From Dehalococcoidia bacterium (GTDB taxonomy: Bacteria > Chloroflexota > Dehalococcoidia > SZUA-161): DNA of 49,068 nt. Shown here piece by piece: positions 6,856 through 12,763 of the stretch (the first letter of the stretch is position 1; each line of letters opens with the position of its first letter). The DNA lies in the NCBI GenBank assembly GCA_011174795.1, contig DUEY01000017.1, positions 1 to 49,068 on the forward strand. The letters run 5' to 3'. Under the pieces are notes generated by a model, which was not told the origin of the DNA, made no database searches, and saw only the letters and a list, made by a program, of their open reading frames with translations. Both the position numbers and the translations under genes were made by a program.

Positions 6856-7788
6856 ATGAAGTCAAACAGCAAGCTGGAAAAGATTCTAGAGGGAGGGCAC
6901 TTCGCTATTACCGGCGAGCTTGGCCCTCCGGCGAGCGCTAACCCTGAGGTAATAAGAAAGAAAGCTAAATATTTACGGGGAAACGTGGACGCTGTGAATG
7001 TCACCGACGGTCAGACCGCTGTAGCTCGCATGGCAAGCTGGGCAGCCTGTCTTCTAGGGAAAGAGGAAGGGCTGGAGCCGACGGTGCAGATGACATGCCG
7101 TGACCGCAATCGCATTGCCCTCCAGATGGATGTGCTGGGCATCGCTGCCCTAGGAATCAATAACCTACTGTGCCTTACCGGCGACCACCAGGTCTTCGGA
7201 AACCACCCCACAGCGAAGGGCGTTTATGACCTCGACTCCATCCAGCTTATCAAGATGGTGAAAGATATGAGGGACGAGAAGAAATTCCAGTGCGGCGATG
7301 ATATGGATGTTGAACCTCGTCTCTTCATCGGGGCTGCAGCCAACCCGTTCGCTGACCCCTTTGAGTTCAGGGTTGTTCGCTTAGCTAACAAGGTAGCTGC
7401 AGGTGCCGATTTCATTCAAACCCAGATTATCTACAATGTGGAGAAATTCGCTCAGTGGATGGAGGCGGTTCGTGACAGGGGGTTGGATAGAAAGGTGAAG
7501 ATTCTCGCGGGTGTAGCCCCGATCAAATCGGTAGGTGCAGCCCGTTATATGCAGACCAAAGTCCCGGGTATGGATGTGCCAGAGGCCGTTATCGAGCGCT
7601 TGAAAGGCGTGCCTAAGGAGGATGTTCCCAAAGAGGGTATCAGGCAGTGCGTGGATATCATAAATCAGATACGCGAGATTAAAGGAGTGGCTGGAATACA
7701 TCTTATGGCTATAGAGTGGGAGGAGGTAGTCCCCGAAATTGTTGAACAGGCAGGACTGCTACCCAGACCTCAGGTCTATCAAGCATAG
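6856..7788 (+). CDS. metF: methylenetetrahydrofolate reductase, MetF family (copy 2)
   Basis: A 310-aa MetF with GELGPPAS, NVTDGQTAVARM, TCRDRNRIALQMD, LCLTGDHQVFG, FIQTQIIYN and HLMAIEWEEVVPEI. It clearly belongs to the same family as copy 1 but is diverged (for example GDHPVLG against GDHQVFG, and a longer insert near FQCGDDMDVEP). It is the last gene of the hydrogenase operon, with GAGAGGAAATGCGATG as start context. It reduces methylene-THF; in this setting H2 may be the electron source through the hydrogenase and MetV2. No terminator with a clear stem was found after it. Confidence 0.9.
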   Translation: MKSNSKLEKILEGGHFAITGELGPPASANPEVIRKKAKYLRGNVDAVNVTDGQTAVARMASWAACLLGKEEGLEPTVQMTCRDRNRIALQMDVLGIAALGINNLLCLTGDHQVFGNHPTAKGVYDLDSIQLIKMVKDMRDEKKFQCGDDMDVEPRLFIGAAANPFADPFEFRVVRLANKVAAGADFIQTQIIYNVEKFAQWMEAVRDRGLDRKVKILAGVAPIKSVGAARYMQTKVPGMDVPEAVIERLKGVPKEDVPKEGIRQCVDIINQIREIKGVAGIHLMAIEWEEVVPEIVEQAGLLPRPQVYQA

Positions 7789-8070
7789 CACAGGATACAT
7801 ATAATAGAATAGAAGTTTAATGAGGTAGCTGCATTTAAAAATCACAAAATTTGGAGGTTAAGGGAGGTTTAAACAAGAATAAAGGCTTGACAACATATTG
7901 CTAGCATGTTAGACTTTCTAAAAATTCATACTTCTACTGGATGTATTACTATATCTTGGTACATGTTAGCCTGTTTGGGGTATTGACAAGTCAATTGAGA
8001 CCGTTTAGAGTGGTTGCAGGTTAGTTGATTAAGCTGTGGGCGGTAGTGATATCAAAAAGAGCGTGCTGAT
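7789..8070. other. intergenic region between metF2 and the small-protein locus
   Basis: About 280 nt, AT-rich, with no ORF. It contains GGAGG-like sequences near 7852 and 7863 without a following start codon, and a good promoter at 7887-7915 that would drive the small-protein genes. Confidence 0.5.
7887..7915 (+). promoter_or_regulatory. sigma70-type promoter for the small-protein locus
   Basis: TTGACA (7887-7892), 17-nt spacer, TAGACT (7910-7915). The transcript would start near 7922, giving a leader of about 150 nt before the first small gene at 8071. Confidence 0.55.
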
Positions 8071-8475
8071 ATGATAGAGGCGATTTCGGAATTGCTCTAC
8101 ATCCTCGCCGACGGACTTCAGGAAGTAGGTCTACGTCTCGGTTTTTGCATCAGTGATTACATGTGCGGCCCTCCCTATTTTAATGAGGATGGCACAGTAA
8201 TAGTAAATAGGATTAGAGGGTTTGACGGCACGTGTCCTGAGGGAGCCGATGCGGTGTTGTTCCAGAAGAACCTTTGGTTGTTGGAATACTGGGGGCCTGC
8301 GGTATGGGGAAAGGCCCCCGAGGGCTGGGGTCCAGGAGAGTTTGGAGAGCTTAATGTCTTGCTGGTGTTTTTTAACAAGGCAGCGGCGCCTTTTGCTGCC
8401 TCTACAGGAGATCAGGTTTATTGGATGGGTAGATTAATATCCGAGGTTGCCGAGGCGGTCCAGGAACTGGTGTAA
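8071..8475 (+). CDS. small helical-ended protein, first of three tandem paralogues; function unknown
   Basis: Unrecognised 134-aa protein. Its start, MIEAISELLYILADGLQEVGLRLG, and its end, GRLISEVAEAVQELV, match the ends of the next two genes and look like amphipathic helices. The centre is different: it has three Cys (FCISDYMCGPP, GTCPEG) and a Trp/Gly/Pro-rich stretch (EYWGPAVWGKAPEGWGPGEFGE). There is no signal peptide or clear membrane span. The start codon has only a weak ribosome binding site. Twenty-four nt separate it from the next copy. The shared ends with divergent centres suggest a scaffold that assembles through its termini; this is inference. Confidence 0.65.
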   Translation: MIEAISELLYILADGLQEVGLRLGFCISDYMCGPPYFNEDGTVIVNRIRGFDGTCPEGADAVLFQKNLWLLEYWGPAVWGKAPEGWGPGEFGELNVLLVFFNKAAAPFAASTGDQVYWMGRLISEVAEAVQELV

Positions 8476-8499
8476 AAAGTAGCAACGGAGTAAGATGGG

Positions 8500-8892
8500 A
8501 TGATTGACGCGATATCACAGCTACTAACTGATCTTGGGTGGGCTATCAGTGAGGCTGGCGCTCGACTGAGTTATAACGCCGCTCAAATAGCAGATAACCA
8601 GTACCTTGGTGGTAAAGATTACACTGCCATGAAAGAGTGTCAAAATTGGAATAATTACTGTAATTATATTTGGGCCGGGGAGCTGGGCAGGCCTCTCGAT
8701 GAGTGCCCGCCGAATCCATATCCCAGTTGGTGTCCGGGCTGTACCTGGGATTGTTTCAATGCAGATTTAGACGCTGCGTCAGTACTTGGTAATCTGCTTG
8801 GTTTTTCTTTCGGGTACAAGGGCGGTGAGTTAATACACGACGTAGGTGCAATAATCGCAGAACTCGCGGATGCACTGAAGGAGCTTGTGTAA
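8500..8892 (+). CDS. small helical-ended Cys-rich protein, second tandem paralogue; function unknown
   Basis: Unrecognised 130-aa protein. It opens MIDAISQLLTDLGWAISEAGARLSYNA and closes GGELIHDVGAIIAELADALKELV, both close to its neighbours. Between them lie six Cys (KEC, YC, DEC, WC, GC, DC) with many aromatic residues and prolines, which could bind metal or form disulfides. No signal peptide is seen. An ACGGAG precedes the start. It sits between its two paralogues in the same orientation, so this looks like a tandem duplication followed by divergence of the central region. Confidence 0.7.
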   Translation: MIDAISQLLTDLGWAISEAGARLSYNAAQIADNQYLGGKDYTAMKECQNWNNYCNYIWAGELGRPLDECPPNPYPSWCPGCTWDCFNADLDAASVLGNLLGFSFGYKGGELIHDVGAIIAELADALKELV

Positions 8893-8935
8893 TCTTTAGT
8901 GAACGGGAGTACAAATAGAAAGGGGGTGAGTAAGA

Positions 8936-9181
8936 ATGATTGATGCGTTGGCAAATTTAATGACGGCCGTAGCAGATGCGATTTCGCTGGCTGGCGAGCG
9001 ACTAGCAGTGAATGCGAATGACGCTGTCAGTTGTGACTGGACCGACCTAGGGGCTACCACCGGGCTAACAACGTTCATAAACGCAGCCCTCATGCCGTTC
9101 ATAGATGAGGCTGGTAACATGATTGCCAACATCGGCATAGTTATTGAGGAGCTGGCTGATGCAATGACGGAGCTTGCCTAG
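8936..9181 (+). CDS. small helical-ended protein, third tandem paralogue; function unknown
   Basis: Unrecognised 81-aa protein and the minimal version of the family: MIDALANLMTAVADAISLAGERLAVNA, a short centre with one Cys (VSCDW), a hydrophobic stretch (LTTFINAALMPF) and the end NIGIVIEELADAMTELA. It has the strongest ribosome binding site of the three (AAAGGGGGTGAG), so it may be the most heavily made. The short version suggests that the two terminal helices are the essential part. Confidence 0.7.
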   Translation: MIDALANLMTAVADAISLAGERLAVNANDAVSCDWTDLGATTGLTTFINAALMPFIDEAGNMIANIGIVIEELADAMTELA

Positions 9182-9257
9182 GATATCCTCTGGGTAAAGG
9201 TACTAGCCGCACCAGCCAAGTAGTAGATGGCTCTCAACATTATCATGTGAGAAGCCC

Positions 9258-9298
9258 TATCGCTGATAAGTTAATACGTGTTGTCTAATTCAGCGATA
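9258..9298. repeat. inverted repeat downstream of the third small gene
   Basis: TATCGCTGA (9258-9266) and TCAGCGATA (9290-9298) form a 9-bp stem with a 23-nt loop. No T-run follows. It lies in the 9182-9457 gap, which otherwise holds only the terminator-like hairpin at 9370-9389. Confidence 0.4.
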
Positions 9299-9369
9299 AT
9301 GATACTTGATTGTGTAGATGGCTTGTAGATATCTGTTGAAATCACATTTGAGGCCTCAAAGCGTAAGTG

Positions 9370-9389
9370 AGGGGGGAGTTTTCCCCCCT
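9370..9389 (+). terminator. G/C-rich hairpin, probable terminator of the small-protein genes
   Basis: AGGGGGGA-GTTT-TCCCCCCT is an 8-bp stem with a 4-nt loop, followed by TCCTTATTAT. The U-tract is interrupted, so efficiency is uncertain. It would end the transcript of the three tandem small genes before the lipoprotein gene. Confidence 0.55.
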
Positions 9390-9457
9390 TCCTTATTATA
9401 CCTGTGGGGTGAAGCTTGTTTCCAGACTTACAGTGGCTTGAGCTACGGGGACGCATT

Positions 9458-9973
9458 ATGAACAAAAAGGGAGCGGCAGCAGCGCTCATATCCTTCCTGA
9501 TAATTTTAGTGGCATTTGGCGCGAGTTTTGCTTGTGGGGAGGTTTTGCCTGCGACCACCGAATATTATCAGATCGGCGAACGAGTTCAGACCTCAACGGA
9601 AATGCTCACCGTCCTTTCTGTGGAGAGGACAAACATTTATAAGCGTTCGGGCGCAGGGGCAATATTGCGTACAAAGGTTTATCCACCACCGACAACGCTG
9701 TTCATAATAGTGGAGGTTACTGTTATCAATGTGGGTAAGGACAAGTACAGTATATCTCCGGATGATTTTACCCTGACAGACTTGGCAGGCCATGAGTACG
9801 CTTATACTGATTACGAGGGTCGTGATCCATACCGTGGTATGGGGCTAGATCCTGGGGCGACGACTCACGGATATATCTTATATATCGTGCCTGAGGAGAT
9901 CACAGAGTTCGAACTCTCCTGCACCATCCACGGCACTCCTCCCATACTCGCTGTATGGGAGCTTGAATGGTAG
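9458..9973 (+). CDS. putative lipoprotein with DUF4352-like immunoglobulin fold
   Basis: A 171-aa exported protein. From ATG 9458 the product begins MNKKGAAAALISFLIILVAFGASFACG, a basic n-region and hydrophobic core ending in a lipobox-like SFAC, so it should be lipid-anchored outside the membrane. The mature part (QIGERVQTSTEMLTVLSVERT... TLFIIVEVTVINVGKDKYSISPDDFTLTDLAGHEY... LDPGATTHGYILYIVPEE) has the pattern of DUF4352 domains, small beta-sandwiches found in secreted bacterial proteins. I prefer this start over the track start 42 nt upstream because it gives a proper signal peptide. It has no enzymatic motif. It follows the small-protein genes on the same strand. Confidence 0.7.
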   Translation: MNKKGAAAALISFLIILVAFGASFACGEVLPATTEYYQIGERVQTSTEMLTVLSVERTNIYKRSGAGAILRTKVYPPPTTLFIIVEVTVINVGKDKYSISPDDFTLTDLAGHEYAYTDYEGRDPYRGMGLDPGATTHGYILYIVPEEITEFELSCTIHGTPPILAVWELEW

Positions 9974-10134
9974 CAAAACAGCATTACCCCTACAGTTCTT
10001 TGGACCTCAATGAAACTCGGCAATTCTCCCATAGATACCCTCTACTGATGGCTTGGCAGAGACAATGTGAAAAGTCAACTATGCTCCAGTAGTTAGAGAG
10101 GAACCGAGTTCGTGTACGCTATCATGTAACACGC

Positions 10135-10164
10135 TTGACAAAACTGGGGATGCTATTTTATTCT
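10135..10164 (+). promoter_or_regulatory. sigma70-type promoter for the 10320-12477 genes
   Basis: TTGACA (10135-10140), 18-nt spacer, TATTCT (10159-10164). A start near 10171 would place the hairpin at 10218-10238 in the leader of the 64-aa gene. Confidence 0.45.
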
Positions 10165-10217
10165 TAAGCAAGCATATCTTCGAAATATATCAATAGGAAG
10201 TTGGGAACCTGATTTAG

Positions 10218-10238
10218 CTCTACTCGGAGGGAGTAGAG
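10218..10238 (+). repeat. leader hairpin
   Basis: CTCTACTC (10218-10225) pairs with GAGTAGAG (10231-10238) across GGAGG. The loop is a Shine-Dalgarno-like sequence, but no start codon follows nearby. No U-tract follows, so it is not a typical terminator. Confidence 0.45.
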
Positions 10239-10319
10239 AGTAGGTGAACTTGTATTTATTTATTATCACATTAATAGTAATGGTAATAAGAACACGAGGC
10301 TAGCAGGAAGTCAATTACT

Positions 10320-10514
10320 ATGCTTGAAGAGGTATCAGCTAACGCTACGGTAGATGTGCTGGAGTTCGTCGATCTTGTGCTTGGTATCTGGGTGGACCTC
10401 GGAGCCGAGGAGCAGATAACGTTCTACGGTTCAGAGCTTGCCAAGGCTTTGGCTGAGGTAGGCATATTTATAGTGGATATCGCGTCACGACTTGCGCTTA
10501 ATATATCAACCTAG
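10320..10514 (+). CDS. 64-aa helical protein related to the tandem small proteins; function unknown
   Basis: Unrecognised. The product MLEEVSANATVDVLEFVDLVLGIWVDLG...GSELAKALAEVGIFIVDIASRLALNIST is acidic and hydrophobic. Its C-terminal half (ALAEVGIFIVDIASRLALN) resembles the N-terminal helix of the three tandem proteins (AISEAGARLSYNA), as though the order of the helices were swapped. AGGAAG lies about 10 nt ahead of the ATG. It sits just before the secreted fibronectin-like protein. It is short, so coding status rests on context and on the similarity to its neighbours. Confidence 0.5.
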   Translation: MLEEVSANATVDVLEFVDLVLGIWVDLGAEEQITFYGSELAKALAEVGIFIVDIASRLALNIST

Positions 10515-10565
10515 CTGGCTATCCCGCTCTACAAGGTTCTATGGAGTTTGGTGGTGTAATAGGAA

Positions 10566-11513
10566 ATGAACAGTTGGTTGTTGGCTATATTACGCGAACA
10601 TAAAGTAGCGATAGCTATATTACTGGCACTGCTCCTATTAATACTGGCAGCTTTACCGGTAGCAGCCAGCCCATTGGCGATTTCGGCGGTTGAGACCGGT
10701 AATGTAACCGAAACCTCAGCCACTATCACGTGGACCACCGATGTGCCTGCCGACAGCGTGGTGAATTATGGGACTACGCCGAGCTTAGGGCTCACTGCCT
10801 CTGATGCTACGCTGGTCACCAATCATTCCATAACACTGAACGACCTTGTACTCGGGACAACCTACTACTATGAGGTACAATCGACAGATGGATGGGGCAA
10901 TACTACAACTGACGATAATGCAGGCGACTACTATAAAATTAGACTTTACAAGCTCACCGGCTGGGGTTGGTGCACAGACTACACCGAGATAGCAAGCGCT
11001 GAATTCGTGGCCAATGGTGTTTTGGTTCCCCGAGATGGTACACCTGAGGTCAGCGATGTACACCTGGTAGGTAATGTGACTTTGACACTGAGTGATGACT
11101 CAACTGAAAATATTGCCCTCAATATGTGGGGCAGTAAGGTCAGGTCGCTGTTCCAGGTGCGTCAATCCGCAGAACGCAAGTCTGCGCACTTGTGGGGGGT
11201 CTGGCTTACCTGGGATAGTAGCGAATATATAAGTGGTATGGGTGAAATCACCCTTCCCGAGGGTGAGGTCTTCGAAACGGCAAAGCTTTACGTGCTTCAG
11301 TTGAAGACGCCAGACGTCATAATCCAGAACAAAGAACCCGGCAGCTTTGTTGAGGACTTGGAATACCTGATTACCAAATTCACAAAGTTCATGGATGACC
11401 TTATTGACGAGCTTATGTTGACCGATTTTGCCGAAGTCCTCGGTGATGTTTTAGCTAAGTTAATGGTGCTGTTGGCAGAGGTCAGGGGCATGGTCGGCCC
11501 CTATATTCCGTAG
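10566..11513 (+). CDS. secreted fibronectin type III-like protein with helical C-terminal tail
   Basis: A 315-aa exported protein. Residues 1-36 are a signal peptide or anchor (HKVAIAILLALLLLILAALPVAAS). Residues about 37-115 are an FN3 / purple acid phosphatase N-terminal-like domain: ISAVETGNVTETSATITWTTDVPADSVVNYGTT ... LVLGTTYYYEVQSTDGWGN. A second beta-rich region follows (GVLVPRDGTPEVSDVHLVGNVTLTLSDDSTENI). The last 60 or so residues (FVEDLEYLITKFTKFMDDLIDELMLTDFAEVLGDVLAKLMVLLAEV) are amphipathic helix and recall the small proteins of this locus. No catalytic motif is seen. It could bind at the cell surface and contact the small helical proteins through its tail; that is inference. It is followed 10 nt later by the Asn-rich membrane protein. 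Confidence 0.75.
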   Translation: MNSWLLAILREHKVAIAILLALLLLILAALPVAASPLAISAVETGNVTETSATITWTTDVPADSVVNYGTTPSLGLTASDATLVTNHSITLNDLVLGTTYYYEVQSTDGWGNTTTDDNAGDYYKIRLYKLTGWGWCTDYTEIASAEFVANGVLVPRDGTPEVSDVHLVGNVTLTLSDDSTENIALNMWGSKVRSLFQVRQSAERKSAHLWGVWLTWDSSEYISGMGEITLPEGEVFETAKLYVLQLKTPDVIIQNKEPGSFVEDLEYLITKFTKFMDDLIDELMLTDFAEVLGDVLAKLMVLLAEVRGMVGPYIP

Positions 11514-11523
11514 ACGGAGCGAG

Positions 11524-12255
11524 ATGGATTTCTTTCAGATACTCTTCGTAGGCGGTATCATCGGGGTACTGTTGATTGCCGCTATCTTTGGGGTGCTTCC
11601 TCTAGCAGCCCTTGTCTACGTTTGGAGGCGTGTTTTTCCCATTGCCGAGAGGATTGCGCTATGGGCAGCTAAGCCTGCAAATCTGTTCAGCTTGCTACTA
11701 CTGACCATACTTCTTTTTCTGTTGAGCATATTTGGTGCTTCATACGTTAGTGCTTGGCTTATTTTATTAATCGTTTTTCCGATAATCCTAACAGTTATTG
11801 TGGAACTTGCTATACTTGTCTGGATAATTAGGCTACTCCAGTGGTTGTATCGCCACTGGCGAGAGTGGCTCGTCAGCCTCTACTATTCTGCACGCCTGAC
11901 ACTCATTAAGCTCAGAATCGAGATCGATACGCTTAGGGAAGAGGGCTTCAGGGGCAGGTTAAACAATAGGAATCATAAGAATAGGTATAATAATTACAAT
12001 AACAAGTTTAACAATAAGTATAACAACAGGCTGAACAACCGACCCAATAACCGACCCAACAACAGGCTGAATAACGGACCCAATAACCGACCCAACAACA
12101 GGCTGAACAACAAGCCTAATAACAGGCCCAACAACAGGCTGAACAACGGGCCTAATAACCGGCCTAACAACAGGCCCAACAACAGGCTGAACAACGGGCC
12201 TAATAACCGGCCTAACAACAGGAATGCGGGCGACTTCCCAGAGGGAAGCCATTAA
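11524..12255 (+). CDS. membrane protein with Asn-rich repeat tail
   Basis: Unrecognised 243-aa protein. Residues about 1-115 hold three or so hydrophobic spans (FFQILFVGGIIGVLLIAAIFGVLPLAALV, LFSLLLLTILLFLLSIFGA, WLILLIVFPIILTVIVELAILVWII). A basic amphipathic stretch follows (LQWLYRHWREWLVSLYYSARLTLIKLRIEI). From about residue 145 the protein becomes a low-complexity tail of four-residue units NNRP, NNRL, NNGP and NNKP, highly basic and without hydrophobic residues apart from Leu. At the DNA level the tail has a 48-nt near-perfect tandem repeat. The gene follows the FN3-like gene by 10 nt. The tail is likely disordered and could bind nucleic acid, phosphate-rich polymer or cell-wall material. 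The function is not known. Confidence 0.7.
   Translation: MDFFQILFVGGIIGVLLIAAIFGVLPLAALVYVWRRVFPIAERIALWAAKPANLFSLLLLTILLFLLSIFGASYVSAWLILLIVFPIILTVIVELAILVWIIRLLQWLYRHWREWLVSLYYSARLTLIKLRIEIDTLREEGFRGRLNNRNHKNRYNNYNNKFNNKYNNRLNNRPNNRPNNRLNNGPNNRPNNRLNNKPNNRPNNRLNNGPNNRPNNRPNNRLNNGPNNRPNNRNAGDFPEGSH
12023..12222 (+). repeat. coding tandem repeat (12-nt units, 48-nt higher-order period)
   Basis: Units of the form AACAACMGGCYN encode NNRL/NNRP/NNGP. 12121-12174 and 12169-12222 are identical over 54 nt with a 48-nt offset, which shows recent slippage or recombination. Copy number is likely to vary among strains and to be error-prone in assembly. Confidence 0.85.
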
Positions 12256-12321
12256 AAGGCGGCCAAGCTCCAGAATACAGAATCAGCTTATAGCGAGTTA
12301 TTTAGAAAGGAGGTGGAAAGC

Positions 12322-12477
12322 GTGGGCTGGAAAGACAGGTTTATGTTAAAGATGATGAGCAACAAGATAATAATGAAGATTTTCAGCATACCGATCGTTC
12401 TCAAGATCACAATGTGGGAAATAAAAGTCATATCAGCAATTCTATCTATATTCAAGAGAAAACAACCTGCTAGTTGA
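12322..12477 (+). CDS. 51-aa basic hydrophobic peptide (GTG start)
   Basis: Absent from the ORF track because of its GTG start and size. A strong ribosome binding site (AAAGGAGGTGG) precedes GTG 12322. The product MGWKDRFMLKMMSNKIIMKIFSIPIVLKITMWEIKVISAILSIFKRKQPAS is rich in Lys, Met and Ile and could form an amphipathic or membrane-inserted helix. It is the last gene of the plus-strand locus, 66 nt behind the Asn-rich membrane protein. No family is recognised. It may be a small membrane partner or a toxin-like peptide; nothing distinguishes these. Confidence 0.5.
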   Translation: MGWKDRFMLKMMSNKIIMKIFSIPIVLKITMWEIKVISAILSIFKRKQPAS

Positions 12478-12486
12478 ACCAGGTTG
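12463..12486 (+). terminator. weak hairpin after the 51-aa gene
   Basis: CAACCTG (12463-12469) and CAGGTTG (12480-12486) can form a 7-bp stem with a 10-nt loop that covers the stop codon. No U-tract follows, so it is only a weak terminator candidate. Confidence 0.35.
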
Positions 12487-12499
12487 CTGTTACTATCAT

Positions 12500-12529
12500 T
12501 TGAAAAGGACAATCGCTGTAGTCTATAAT
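12500..12529 (+). promoter_or_regulatory. promoter of tRNA-Ser
   Basis: TTGAAA (12500-12505), 18-nt spacer, perfect TATAAT (12524-12529). A start near 12536 lies 13 nt before the mature tRNA. Confidence 0.65.
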
Positions 12530-12548
12530 TAGAGCAGGCTTATGAGCA

Positions 12549-12640
12549 GGAGGGATCGCATAGTGGTTTAGTGCGGCCGCCTGCTAAGCGGTTAGGGGGG
12601 GAAACCTCCCTCATGGGTTCGAATCCCATTCCCTCCGCCA
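12549..12640 (+). tRNA. tRNA-Ser (anticodon GCU)
   Basis: Acceptor arm GGAGGGA (12549-12555) pairs with TCCCTCC (12630-12636), followed by discriminator G and an encoded CCA. The anticodon arm GCCGC-CTGCTAA-GCGGT gives anticodon GCT at 12583-12585. The T arm ATGGG-TTCGAAT-CCCAT is intact, and the long variable arm (GGGGGGGAAACCTCCC) is that of a class II serine tRNA. It reads AGC/AGU codons. Confidence 0.95.
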
Positions 12641-12651
12641 TAAATCTAAAC

Positions 12652-12678
12652 AGCCCTGTGTCCAAGCAGGGCTTTTTT
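12652..12678 (+). terminator. Rho-independent terminator of tRNA-Ser
   Basis: AGCCCTG (12652-12658), 8-nt loop, CAGGGCT (12667-12673), then a run of Ts to 12678. Confidence 0.85.
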
Positions 12679-12715
12679 ATGCCCACTAGCAGCTATTCGT
12701 TGAGGTAAGAGCGTT

Positions 12716-12724
12716 TGGTATAAT
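12716..12724 (+). promoter_or_regulatory. extended -10 promoter of miaB
   Basis: TGGTATAAT is a perfect extended -10 element. The -35 region (TTCGTT 17 nt upstream) is weak, as is usual for extended -10 promoters. The start would be near 12731, leaving a leader of about 33 nt before GTG 12764. Confidence 0.5.
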
Positions 12725-12763
12725 CATGTAAAGAGCAGTAGTACCAAATAGTTCGAAAAAGAA

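Larger units (their letters stand above)
9974..10319. other. intergenic region with promoter and hairpin
   Basis: About 345 nt without an ORF of note. It contains a promoter-like pair at 10135-10164 and a hairpin at 10218-10238, both listed separately. It separates the lipoprotein gene from the second group of genes in the locus. Confidence 0.5.

Noticed and set aside
11959-12252. Minus-strand ORFs (97 and 74 aa) with VVRPVIRPVVQP and LLGRLLGPLFS repeats
   Set aside because: They are antisense shadows of the NNRP-repeat coding region; the plus-strand frame has a start, a membrane domain and a sound gene context.
12500-12640. Integration (attachment) site at the tRNA-Ser gene
   Set aside because: No integrase and no direct repeat of the tRNA 3' end was found on either side, so the small-protein locus cannot be called an island on this ground.
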